Source: Comamonadaceae bacterium UBA4962
GTDB taxonomy: Bacteria; Pseudomonadota; Gammaproteobacteria; Burkholderiales; Burkholderiaceae_C
DNA: 64,000 nt
NCBI GenBank assembly: GCA_002397315.1
Contig: DHAE01000014.1
Location: forward strand, 5,604 to 69,603
Direction of reading: 5' to 3'
Both the position numbers and the translations under genes were made by a program. Position 1 is the stretch's first letter. Every line of letters begins with the position of its first letter. The notes beneath the pieces are model-generated. The model saw nothing but the letters and a program-made list of their open reading frames with translations, was not told the DNA's origin and ran no database searches. This document shows positions 39,672 through 47,516 of the stretch, piece by piece.

Positions 39672-40174
39672 GCCGCGGCGGGCGGCTGCACCACGTCCAC
39701 GACCGGCGCACCCGTGAGCGCCTCCAGGTCCTGCGGCCGCAGCGGGAACACGCCGTTCGGATGGCCCGCCGCGGCCCAGATCTCGTCGAAGCGGAACAGA
39801 TCGCGGTCGATCAGCGTCACCGGCGGCGTGGCATGGGCCACGGGCGAGACGCCGCCGATGGTGAAGCCGGTCTTGGCCTTGACGAACTCGGCATCGGCGC
39901 GGCCCGTCTTGCCCACCAGCGCGTCCACCTTCTTCTCGTCCACCCGCCGGTCGCCCGAGGTGACCACCAGCACGGCCGCGTCGTCGCTCTTGCGGCGGAA
40001 GATGATGCTTTTGGCGATCTGTCCGACGGAGATGCCGAGCGCGTCGGCCGCCTCCTGCGCGGTGCGCGCCGAGCTGTCCAGCATGCGCGGGCCGTGCGGA
40101 TGGCCCTTGGCCTGCAGTGCGGCGGCGACGCGCTGCACGCCGTCGGGAAGGGTTCGAAGTTCGGCGCCACACAT
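39668..40174 (-). CDS. YbaK/EbsC-family aminoacyl-tRNA deacylase-like protein, 168 aa
   Basis: YbaK-fold protein that may hydrolyse mischarged tRNA. Conserved parts are AADALGISVGQIAKSIIFRRKSDD (with the catalytic-site lysine in IAKSI), VVTSGDRRVDEKKV, FTIGGVSPVAHATP (the GGVSP loop) and LIDRDLFRFDEIWAAAGHPNGVFPL. Stand-alone YbaK-like proteins such as ProXp edit Ala- or Cys-tRNA(Pro). ATG at 40174 is preferred to the GTG two codons upstream because GGAG lies 9 bp before it. It sits between HMG-CoA lyase and DUF1289. Confidence 0.88.
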   Translation of the reverse strand: MCGAELRTLPDGVQRVAAALQAKGHPHGPRMLDSSARTAQEAADALGISVGQIAKSIIFRRKSDDAAVLVVTSGDRRVDEKKVDALVGKTGRADAEFVKAKTGFTIGGVSPVAHATPPVTLIDRDLFRFDEIWAAAGHPNGVFPLRPQDLEALTGAPVVDVVQPPAAA

Positions 40175-40239
40175 GTGCACGGTCTCCTGGAAAGGGGTGG
40201 AACAGGCTCCGGATTGTGCCGCGCCGAAGAACCGATGCG

Positions 40240-41151
40240 TCAGCCGGCGCGCTTGTTCAGCAGCGCGGTGGCCGCGCGCGAGTTCGGCTTGCGGCCGAGG
40301 AAATCGCTGATGTAGGCGCCGGCGTCGACCAGCGCATCCAGGTCGATGCCCGTCTCGATGCCCATGCCGTGCAGCATGTAGACCACGTCCTCCGTCGCCA
40401 CGTTGCCCGTCGCGCCCTTGGCATACGGGCAGCCGCCCAGGCCCGCGACCGAGGTGTCGAACTGCCAGATGCCCATCTCCAGCGCGGCCAGGGTGTTGGC
40501 GAGAGCCTGCCCGTAGGTGTCGTGGAAGTGACCGGAGACGTCATTCACCGCATAGTGCGCGAGCGTCGCCTCGATGGCGCGCTGCACCTTGCGCGGCGTG
40601 CCCACGCCGATCGTGTCGGCCACGCCGATGTGCTGCACGCCGATGCCTTTCATCAGGCCAGCCAGGTAGCCCACGCGGTCGGGCGACACCTCGCCTTCGT
40701 ACGGGCAGCCCACGGTGCAGCTCATCGCGCCGCGCACGTGGATGCCCGCGGCGCGCGCGGCCTCCACCACCGGCGCGAAGCGCTCGATGCTCTCGGCGAT
40801 GCTGCAGTTGATGTTCTTCTGGCTGAACGCCTCGCTGGCGGAGCCGAACACCACGATCTCGTCGGGCCGGTCCTGCACGGCCGACTCGTAGCCTTTCATG
40901 TTGGGCGTGAGCACCGAATAGCGCACGCCGGGGCGCCGTTCGATGCCGGCCATCACGGCGTGGTTGTCGGCCATCTGCGGCACCCACTTGGGGCTCACGT
41001 AGCTGGTGACTTCGATCTCCGTCAGGCCGGCCGCCTGCAGGCGGTGCACGAGGCCGATCTTCACCTCGGCGGGCACGGGGGATTTCTCGTTCTGCAGCCC
41101 GTCGCGGGGGCCGACATCCACGATCTTGGCGCGGGTGGGAAGGGAGGACAT
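40240..41151 (-). CDS. mvaB: Hydroxymethylglutaryl-CoA lyase, 303 aa
   Basis: Splits HMG-CoA to acetyl-CoA and acetoacetate, the last step of leucine catabolism. The TIM-barrel motifs are VDVGPRDGLQNEKSPVPAE (catalytic Arg and Asp), EVTSYVSPKWVPQMAD, HFHDTYGQALANTLAAL (metal-binding His pair) and the HMGL signature SVAGLGGCPYAKGATGNVATED with its catalytic cysteine. The start at 41151 gives MSSLPTRAKIVD. It is 41 bp after the 2-hydroxyacid dehydrogenase gene in the leucine block. The equivalent gene is called liuE in other systems. Confidence 0.95.
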   Translation of the reverse strand: MSSLPTRAKIVDVGPRDGLQNEKSPVPAEVKIGLVHRLQAAGLTEIEVTSYVSPKWVPQMADNHAVMAGIERRPGVRYSVLTPNMKGYESAVQDRPDEIVVFGSASEAFSQKNINCSIAESIERFAPVVEAARAAGIHVRGAMSCTVGCPYEGEVSPDRVGYLAGLMKGIGVQHIGVADTIGVGTPRKVQRAIEATLAHYAVNDVSGHFHDTYGQALANTLAALEMGIWQFDTSVAGLGGCPYAKGATGNVATEDVVYMLHGMGIETGIDLDALVDAGAYISDFLGRKPNSRAATALLNKRAG

Positions 41152-41192
41152 GGAAGAGGTTCCTGAAAAGGGTTCGTGGGAGACGGACGGCG

Positions 41193-42119
41193 TCAATAGC
41201 CCCGCGCCGGATCGACCTCGCCGCGCACCGACGCAGCCCCATTGCGCAGCGCGTCGATCTTGCGCGCGATCTGGGCGATGCTCTCCGCGCGCAGCGTGCG
41301 GGCCGAGGTGTGGGGCGTGACGGTAACGCGCGGGTGGCTCCAGAACGGATGGCCGGCCGGCAGCGGTTCGGTGCGGAAGACGTCGAGCGTGGCGCCGGCG
41401 ACGTGGCCGCTCTCCAGCAGCGCCAGCAGGTCGTCCTCGACGAGGTGCGCGCCGCGCGCGACGTTGATCACGTAGGCCCCCGACAGCAGGCGCGAGAGCG
41501 TCTCCTGGCGCAGGATGTCCGTGGTGTCGGGCGTGAGGGGCAGCAGGTTCACGAGCACGCGGCTCGCCGCCAGGAAATCCTGCAGGCCGTCCGTGCCGTG
41601 GAAGGTGCGCACGCCCTCCACCGCCTTGGGCGAGCGGCTCCAGCCCATCACGGGGAACTCGAAATGCGCGATCGCGCGCGCCACGCGCTCCCCCAGCACG
41701 CCCAGGCCCATCACGCCCACGGGGAAGTCCTGGCGCAGCCGCGGCTTGCGGAAGGCCCAGCGGCCTTCGCGCTCGGCGGCCTCGTAGGCATCGAATTCTC
41801 GGAAATGGCGGATCACGGCGTGGCTCACGTACTCGGCCATCTGCACGGCCATGCCGGCATCGTCGAGCCGCACGATGCGGCAGCCCGCGGGCATGCGCAG
41901 CTTCACGAGCGCATCCACGCCCGCGCCGATGTTGAACAGCGCGCGCAGCCGGGGCTGTTCGTCCAGGAACTGCTGGGGTGGAGCCCAGACCACCGCATAG
42001 TCGGCCGGGGGGGCGCCGGGCTCCCACACGGTGATGCGGGCGTCGGGCAGGGCGGAGCGCAGTCCCTCCAGCCAGGGAGCGGGTGGGGTATCGGTACAGC
42101 AGAAAAGAATGTCGGTCAT
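41193..42119 (-). CDS. Glyoxylate/hydroxypyruvate reductase A-like 2-hydroxyacid dehydrogenase, 308 aa
   Basis: An NAD(P)-dependent D-2-hydroxyacid dehydrogenase of the GhrA group. The nucleotide-binding motif is VGVMGLGVLGERVARAI. The catalytic arginine lies in YVINVARGAHLVEDDL, the glutamate in TLDVFRTEPLPAGHPFW and the histidine in VTVTPHTSARTLRAESIA. FNIGAGVDALVKL near residue 65 is also typical. Its presence between MCC alpha and HMG-CoA lyase is not explained by leucine breakdown itself; reducing glyoxylate or a branched 2-oxoacid is possible. Confidence 0.9.
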   Translation of the reverse strand: MTDILFCCTDTPPAPWLEGLRSALPDARITVWEPGAPPADYAVVWAPPQQFLDEQPRLRALFNIGAGVDALVKLRMPAGCRIVRLDDAGMAVQMAEYVSHAVIRHFREFDAYEAAEREGRWAFRKPRLRQDFPVGVMGLGVLGERVARAIAHFEFPVMGWSRSPKAVEGVRTFHGTDGLQDFLAASRVLVNLLPLTPDTTDILRQETLSRLLSGAYVINVARGAHLVEDDLLALLESGHVAGATLDVFRTEPLPAGHPFWSHPRVTVTPHTSARTLRAESIAQIARKIDALRNGAASVRGEVDPARGY

Positions 42120-42185
42120 GCCCTGGAGCCTATCGCAGCATGGCCCGCCGACGCTGTCGCGCGGGCACGCGTTCCCAGCGTTCCG

Positions 42186-44231
42186 TCAGGCGGCGGCCGC
42201 GAGCCGCAGCAGTTCGGCCCCTTCGGTCACCTGGTCGCCCGGCGCATAGAGCAGCTCGGCCACGGTGCCGTCGGCCGGCGCGGCGATGGTGTGCTCCATC
42301 TTCATCGCTTCCATCACCGCCAGGGCCTGGCCCTTGGCCACCGTGTCGCCCGCCTTCACCGCGAACGACACCACCTTGCCGGGCATGGGCGCCGTGAGGC
42401 GGCCACCCTCGGCCTGCACCTCGCCGGCATGCGCCAGCCGGTCGATGGCGGTGAGCTGCGCCGCACCGCGCGGCAGGAACACATGGCGCGATTCGCCGCG
42501 GGCATGGACCACGGCCCGCGTGCGCTCGCCCGCGAACGTGAGGTCGATCGCTTCGGCGCCTCGGCCCTCGCCCTCGCCCTCGCCGTCCACGGCCTGGAAC
42601 ATGAGCGGCCCTTCGGCCAGCACCGCGCCCTCCGACTCCACGCGCAGCACCGGCGCATCGCCCGGACGGTAGGTGAGCACGGCGGACGCGGCCGCGCCCG
42701 CGCACTCCACGTCGAAACGGCGGCGGCTCTCGCCCCAGCCCTGCCAGCCGTCGCGGCGGCCAAACGGATCGCCCGGGCGCTCGGCCGCGCGCTCGGCCCG
42801 CAGCGCGTGCGCCACCGTGGCGGCCAGCGCGAGCGGCAGCGGCACGGGGGTCTGGTGGAACAGCACGGCCTGTTCGCGCTGGATGAGCGCCGTGTCCAGC
42901 CGGGCCTGCGCGAACGAGTCCGAGCGCAGCACGTGGCGCAGGAACTGCACGTTGGTCGCCAGCCCGACGATGTGCATGCGCGACAGCGCCTCGTCCAGCC
43001 GCGCCAGCGCCTGCGCGCGCGTGTCGCCGTGCACGATGAGCTTGGCGATCATCGAGTCGTAGAACGGGCTGATCGCATCGCCCTCGCGCACCCCGGCGTC
43101 GATGCGCACCGTGCCGCGCTCGAAATGCGTGCACGGCCCGTGGCGGTAGACGGCCAGGCGGCCCGTGGCGGGCAGGAACTGGTTGTCCGGGTTCTCGGCG
43201 CAGATGCGCGCCTCGATCGCATGGCCGGTGATGCGCAATTGGTCCTGCGCCAGCGGCAGCGGCTCGCCGGCCGCCACGCGCAGTTGCCACTCCACGAGAT
43301 CCTGGCCGGTGATCGCCTCGGTGACCGGGTGCTCCACCTGCAGGCGCGTGTTCATCTCCATGAAGAAGAAGTCCATCGCCCCGCCCTCGCGCTGCTCGAC
43401 GATGAATTCCACCGTGCCGGCGCCCACGTAGCCCACGGCCTGCGCGGCGGCCACCGCCGCCTCGCCCATGCGTGCACGCATCTCGGGCGCCATGCCGGGC
43501 GCGGGGGCTTCCTCCAGCACCTTCTGGTGCCGGCGCTGCACGGAGCAGTCGCGCTCGAAGAAATAGACGCACCGGCCATGCGCGTCGGCGAACACCTGGA
43601 TCTCGATGTGGCGCGGGCGCTGCACGTACTTCTCGATCAGCACCGCGTCGTCGCCGAAGCTGTTGATCGCCTCGCGCTTGCACGACTCCAGCGCTGCCGC
43701 GAAATCGGCCGCCTTCTCCACCGCGCGCATGCCCTTGCCGCCACCGCCCGCGCTCGCCTTGATGAGCACCGGATAGCCGATGCGGTCGGCCTCGCGCTGC
43801 AGCAGCGCCGGGTCCTGGTCGGCGCCGTGGTAGCCCGGCACCAGCGGCACGCCCGCCTTCTCCATCAGTTGCTTGGATTCGGCCTTGAGGCCCATGGCCT
43901 GGATCGCCGAGGGCGGGGGGCCGATGAAGACGAGGCCGGCGTCCTGGCAGGCCTGCGCGAACTCCTCGTTCTCGGACAGGAAGCCGTAGCCCGGGTGGAT
44001 GGCCTGTGCGCCCGTGCGCCGGGCCGCTTCGAGGATGCGCTCCCAGCGCAGGTAGCTCTCCTGCGGCGCGCTGCCGCCGATGTGCACGGCCTCGTCGCAG
44101 GCGGCCACGTGGCGGGCCGATGCATCGGCATCGGAATACACGGCCACGGTCTTCACGCCCATGCGGCGCGCAGTGGCGGCCACCCGGCAGGCGATCTCCC
44201 CACGGTTGGCAATCAGGATCTTGTCAAACAT
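42186..44231 (-). CDS. mccA: Methylcrotonyl-CoA carboxylase biotin-containing alpha subunit, 681 aa
   Basis: Carries the biotin carboxylase and biotin carrier domains of 3-methylcrotonyl-CoA carboxylase (LiuD). The N-terminus FDKILIANRGEIACRVAATA is typical; the ATP-grasp part has ASAGGGGKGMRAV and the catalytic segment EMNTRLQVEHPVTEAITG. The C-terminal biotinyl domain contains AVMEAMKMEHTIAAP with the biotinylated lysine at about residue 644. Assignment to methylcrotonyl- rather than propionyl- or geranyl-CoA rests on the adjacent mccB, methylglutaconyl-CoA hydratase and HMG-CoA lyase genes. It lies 35 bp after the DUF4126 gene. Confidence 0.94.
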   Translation of the reverse strand: MFDKILIANRGEIACRVAATARRMGVKTVAVYSDADASARHVAACDEAVHIGGSAPQESYLRWERILEAARRTGAQAIHPGYGFLSENEEFAQACQDAGLVFIGPPPSAIQAMGLKAESKQLMEKAGVPLVPGYHGADQDPALLQREADRIGYPVLIKASAGGGGKGMRAVEKAADFAAALESCKREAINSFGDDAVLIEKYVQRPRHIEIQVFADAHGRCVYFFERDCSVQRRHQKVLEEAPAPGMAPEMRARMGEAAVAAAQAVGYVGAGTVEFIVEQREGGAMDFFFMEMNTRLQVEHPVTEAITGQDLVEWQLRVAAGEPLPLAQDQLRITGHAIEARICAENPDNQFLPATGRLAVYRHGPCTHFERGTVRIDAGVREGDAISPFYDSMIAKLIVHGDTRAQALARLDEALSRMHIVGLATNVQFLRHVLRSDSFAQARLDTALIQREQAVLFHQTPVPLPLALAATVAHALRAERAAERPGDPFGRRDGWQGWGESRRRFDVECAGAAASAVLTYRPGDAPVLRVESEGAVLAEGPLMFQAVDGEGEGEGRGAEAIDLTFAGERTRAVVHARGESRHVFLPRGAAQLTAIDRLAHAGEVQAEGGRLTAPMPGKVVSFAVKAGDTVAKGQALAVMEAMKMEHTIAAPADGTVAELLYAPGDQVTEGAELLRLAAAA

Positions 44232-44266
44232 CTTTGCGTCTCACTCCAAAATCAGGCCGCCCGCAC

Positions 44267-44992
44267 TCATCGCGTGGCCGGGGCCGCAGGCCGGGAAAAG
44301 AAAACGGACAGCCGCCGCAGCACGGCGCGCAGGAACTTCCACAGCAGCACCAGCAGCAGCACGGAGAACGCCACCATGCAGGCCAGGGCGATGCCGAACA
44401 TCACCGGATGCTGCGTGGCGAGCCACACCACCACCACGACGAGGCCGTCCTCGAAGAACGACAGCAGCCAGTTGGACACGGGCTCGGGCGAGGTGTTGAC
44501 GGCGGCGCGCGCCGTCATCTTGGTGGCGAGCGCCGTGGCGGACAGCGATCCGCCCATCAGCCCCGCCGCCAAGGCCATCGCGCCGTTGTCGGCACCGAAC
44601 ACGCCCGCGGCCAGCAGCGCACCCGCCGGCACGCGGATCGCCGCATGCGCCGCGTCCCAGAGGCTGTCGAACCACGGCACCTTGTCGGCGATGAACTCCA
44701 CGCACAGCAGCATCCCGCTCACCAGCAGCACCACCGGGTGCTGCAGCATGCGCAGTCCCTCCGGCAGCGCGATCCAGCCGCCCGCGCCCATCGCGCCGAC
44801 GAGGAAGACCACCGCATACAGCCGGAAACCGCTGGCCCAGCCCAACCCCGCGGCGAGCGCCAGCAGGCCCGGCATGTCCAGCGCGCCCGTGGCACGCCGC
44901 GCCTGCTCCGCCACGGCCTGGGCGGTGCCCGCGTCCACGTGCAGTCCGGCCGCATGCAGCCACTGGACGATGTGCAGCCAGAGGGCATCCAT
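44267..44992 (-). CDS. DUF4126 membrane protein, 241 aa
   Basis: A polytopic membrane protein of unknown function. GLLALAAGLGWASGFRLYAVVFLVGAMG is the characteristic DUF4126 opening. Other features are LLCVEFIADKVPWFDSLWDAAH and the small-residue helix AMALAAGLMGGSLSATALATKMTARAAVNTSPEP, which looks like a conserved polar membrane site. The last two helices are VVVVVWLATQHPVMFGIALA and FSVLLLVLLWKFL, ending in a basic tail. It lies between the methylglutaconyl-CoA hydratase and mccA genes with spacings of 21 and 35 bp, so it is co-transcribed with the leucine block. Confidence 0.85.
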   Translation of the reverse strand: MDALWLHIVQWLHAAGLHVDAGTAQAVAEQARRATGALDMPGLLALAAGLGWASGFRLYAVVFLVGAMGAGGWIALPEGLRMLQHPVVLLVSGMLLCVEFIADKVPWFDSLWDAAHAAIRVPAGALLAAGVFGADNGAMALAAGLMGGSLSATALATKMTARAAVNTSPEPVSNWLLSFFEDGLVVVVVWLATQHPVMFGIALACMVAFSVLLLVLLWKFLRAVLRRLSVFFSRPAAPATR

Positions 44993-45013
44993 CGGATCGC
45001 GGCACGCGGCCCC

Positions 45014-45817
45014 TCAGTCCTGCGCAGGCAGCCACGCGGGCTTGCGCTTCTGCAGGAAGGCCTGCACGCCCTCGCGGCCTTCGTCGCTCGCGCGGATGTC
45101 GGCGATCGCCTCCACGGTGGAGGCGATGAGCGCATCGTCGATGGGCCGCCCGGCGATGTCGCGTACCAGCCGCTTGCCCGCGGCCACGGCCTGCGGGCCG
45201 GCCGCCGCCAGCGCCTGCAGCACCGCGTCGAGGCGTTCGTCCAGCAGTTCGAAATCCACCACCTCGTGCACCAGCCCGATGCGCAGCGCCTCCAGCGCGC
45301 CGAAGCGCTCGCCCGTGACGAAATAGCGCCGCGCCGCGCGCTCGCCCATGGCCTGCACCACGTAGGGGCCGATCGTGGCCGGGATCAGTCCCAGGCGCAC
45401 CTCGCTCAGGCAGAAGGCGGCCGTATCGACGGCCACGGCCACGTCGCACGCGGCCACCAGGCCCACGCCGCCCGCATACACGTCGCCCTGGATGCGCGCG
45501 ATGGTGGGCTTGGGGCATTCGTTGATGGTGCGCAGCATGGCCGCCAGCAGCCCCGCGTCCTGCACGTTCTCCGCGCGCGAGTAGTCGGCCATGCGGCGCA
45601 TCCAGTTCAGGTCCGCGCCCGCGCAGAACGCCGTCCCTTCGGCCGCGAGCACGATGGCGCGCACGCCGTCCTGCCGGCCCAGCGTGTCGAACGCACGCGT
45701 CAGCTCGGCGATCACCTCGTCGCTGAACGCGTTGCGCACCTGCGGGCGCGCGAGCGTGACGCGCGCGACCGTGCCGGCCTGGCCCACGTGCAGATGCTGG
45801 TAGTCGGGGGTGGTCAT
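45014..45817 (-). CDS. liuC: Methylglutaconyl-CoA hydratase (enoyl-CoA hydratase family), 267 aa
   Basis: Adds water to 3-methylglutaconyl-CoA to give HMG-CoA. Crotonase-fold motifs are GTAFCAGADLNWMRRMADYS (the NWM signature seen in LiuC/AUH-type hydratases), GDVYAGGVGLVAACDVAVA (oxyanion hole) and LSEVRLGLIPATIGPYV, with the expected catalytic glutamate. The start at 45817 has AGGAGGATCC upstream; the frame continues 15 codons further without homology. It is located between mccB (45 bp) and DUF4126 (21 bp), which matches liu operons. Confidence 0.93.
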   Translation of the reverse strand: MTTPDYQHLHVGQAGTVARVTLARPQVRNAFSDEVIAELTRAFDTLGRQDGVRAIVLAAEGTAFCAGADLNWMRRMADYSRAENVQDAGLLAAMLRTINECPKPTIARIQGDVYAGGVGLVAACDVAVAVDTAAFCLSEVRLGLIPATIGPYVVQAMGERAARRYFVTGERFGALEALRIGLVHEVVDFELLDERLDAVLQALAAAGPQAVAAGKRLVRDIAGRPIDDALIASTVEAIADIRASDEGREGVQAFLQKRKPAWLPAQD

Positions 45818-45862
45818 GGATGGATCCTCCTCGTGTTCAAAGATAGGCGCCAGCGCCGGCAC

Positions 45863-47473
45863 TCACATGCGGAAAACGCCGAACTTCGTGTCCTCCACCG
45901 GCGCGTTGCGCGCGGCGGCCAGACCCAGCGCGAGCACGCGGCGCGTGTCGGCGGGATCGATCACGCCGTCGTCCCAGAGCCGCGCGGTGGCGTAGTAGGG
46001 ATGGCCCTGTTCCTCGTACTGGCGGCGGATCGGTGCCTTGAAGGCTTCTTCCTCTTCCGCGCTCCAGGCGCCGCCCTTGGCCTCGATGCCGTCGCGGCGC
46101 ACGGTGGCGAGTACGCTCGCGGCCTGCTCGCCGCCCATGACGGAGATGCGCGCGTTCGGCCACATCCAGAGGAAGCGCGGCGAATAGGCGCGGCCGCACA
46201 TGCCGTAGTTGCCGGCGCCGAACGAGCCGCCGATGACGATCGTGAACTTCGGCACGGCCGCCGTGGCCACCGCCGTCACCATCTTGGCGCCGTTGCGCGC
46301 GATGCCCTCGTTTTCGTACTTGCGGCCCACCATGAAGCCGGTGATGTTCTGCAGGAACACCAGCGGGATCTTGCGCTGGCAGCACAGTTCGATGAAGTGC
46401 GCGCCCTTCAGCGCCGATTCGGAGAACAGGATGCCGTTGTTCGCGATGATGCCCACGGGCATGCCCTCGATGCGCGCGAAGCCCGTGACCAGCGTCGTGC
46501 CGTAGCGCGCCTTGAACTCGTCGAACTCGCTGCCGTCCACGATGCGCGCGATGATCTCGCGCACGTCGAAGGGCTTGCGCGTGTCCACGGGAATCACGCC
46601 GTACAGCTCCTCGGCGCCGAACAGCGGCGCTTGCGGCGCGGCACCACCGTCAGCCACGGGGGCGGGCCGCTCGCGGTTCAGGTTGCGCACCGCGTTGCGG
46701 GCGAGCTGCAGCGCATGCAGGTCGTTCTGGGCCAGGTGGTCGGCCACGCCGGAGAGCCGTGTGTGCACGTCGCCGCCGCCCAGGTCCTCGGCCGTCACCA
46801 CCTCGCCGGTGGCGGCCTTCACGAGCGGCGGGCCGCCCAGGAAGATCGTGCCCTGGTCCTTCACGATGATGGATTCGTCGCTCATCGCCGGCACGTAGGC
46901 GCCGCCGGCCGTGCAGCTGCCCATCACCACCGCGATCTGCCCGATGCCCTGCGCGCTCATCTGCGCCTGGTTGTAGAAGATGCGGCCGAAGTGGTCGCGG
47001 TCGGGGAACACCTCGTCCTGGTTCGGCAGGTTGGCGCCGCCCGAATCCACGAGGTAGATGCACGGCAGGCGGTTTTGCTGCGCGATCTCCTGCGCGCGCA
47101 GGTGCTTCTTCACCGTCATCGGGTAGTAGGTGCCGCCCTTCACCGTGGCATCGTTGCACACCACCATGCAGTCCACGCCGCTCACGCGGCCGATGCCGGC
47201 GATCAGGCCCGCGCCGGGCGCCTCGTCGCCGTACATGCCGAGCGCGGCCAGCGGCGCGATCTCCAGGAAGGGCGAGCCGGGATCGAGCAGTTCGCGCACG
47301 CGGTCCCTCGGCAGCAGCTTGCCGCGCGCCACGTGCTTGGCCCGCGCGGCGTCGCTGCCGCCCTGGGCCACCTGGGCTGCGCGCTCGCGCAGGTCCTGCA
47401 CGATCGTGCGCATCGCGGCGGCGTTGGCCTGGAAGTCGGCCGAGCGGGGGTTGAGGCGGGATTCGAGGATCAT
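45863..47473 (-). CDS. mccB: Methylcrotonyl-CoA carboxylase carboxyltransferase beta subunit, 536 aa
   Basis: Transfers the carboxyl group from biotin to 3-methylcrotonyl-CoA (LiuB). Two crotonase-like halves are present. KHVARGKLLPRDRVRELLDPGSPFLEI, YLVDSGGANLPNQDEVFPDRDHFG and AVVMGSCTAGGAYVPAMSDE mark the N half; FLQNITGFMVGRKYENEGIARNGAKMV and VIGGSFGAGNYGMCGRAYSPRFLWMWPNARISVMGGEQAA mark the C half (written here in pieces of the conserved region). Those are hallmarks of MCC beta. The length is normal. It is 43 bp after the acyl-CoA synthetase gene. Confidence 0.95.
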   Translation of the reverse strand: MILESRLNPRSADFQANAAAMRTIVQDLRERAAQVAQGGSDAARAKHVARGKLLPRDRVRELLDPGSPFLEIAPLAALGMYGDEAPGAGLIAGIGRVSGVDCMVVCNDATVKGGTYYPMTVKKHLRAQEIAQQNRLPCIYLVDSGGANLPNQDEVFPDRDHFGRIFYNQAQMSAQGIGQIAVVMGSCTAGGAYVPAMSDESIIVKDQGTIFLGGPPLVKAATGEVVTAEDLGGGDVHTRLSGVADHLAQNDLHALQLARNAVRNLNRERPAPVADGGAAPQAPLFGAEELYGVIPVDTRKPFDVREIIARIVDGSEFDEFKARYGTTLVTGFARIEGMPVGIIANNGILFSESALKGAHFIELCCQRKIPLVFLQNITGFMVGRKYENEGIARNGAKMVTAVATAAVPKFTIVIGGSFGAGNYGMCGRAYSPRFLWMWPNARISVMGGEQAASVLATVRRDGIEAKGGAWSAEEEEAFKAPIRRQYEEQGHPYYATARLWDDGVIDPADTRRVLALGLAAARNAPVEDTKFGVFRM

Positions 47474-47516
47474 GGTGGAACGGGAAAAAGGTTCTCTGTG
47501 GAGGTCCGCGTGCGGC

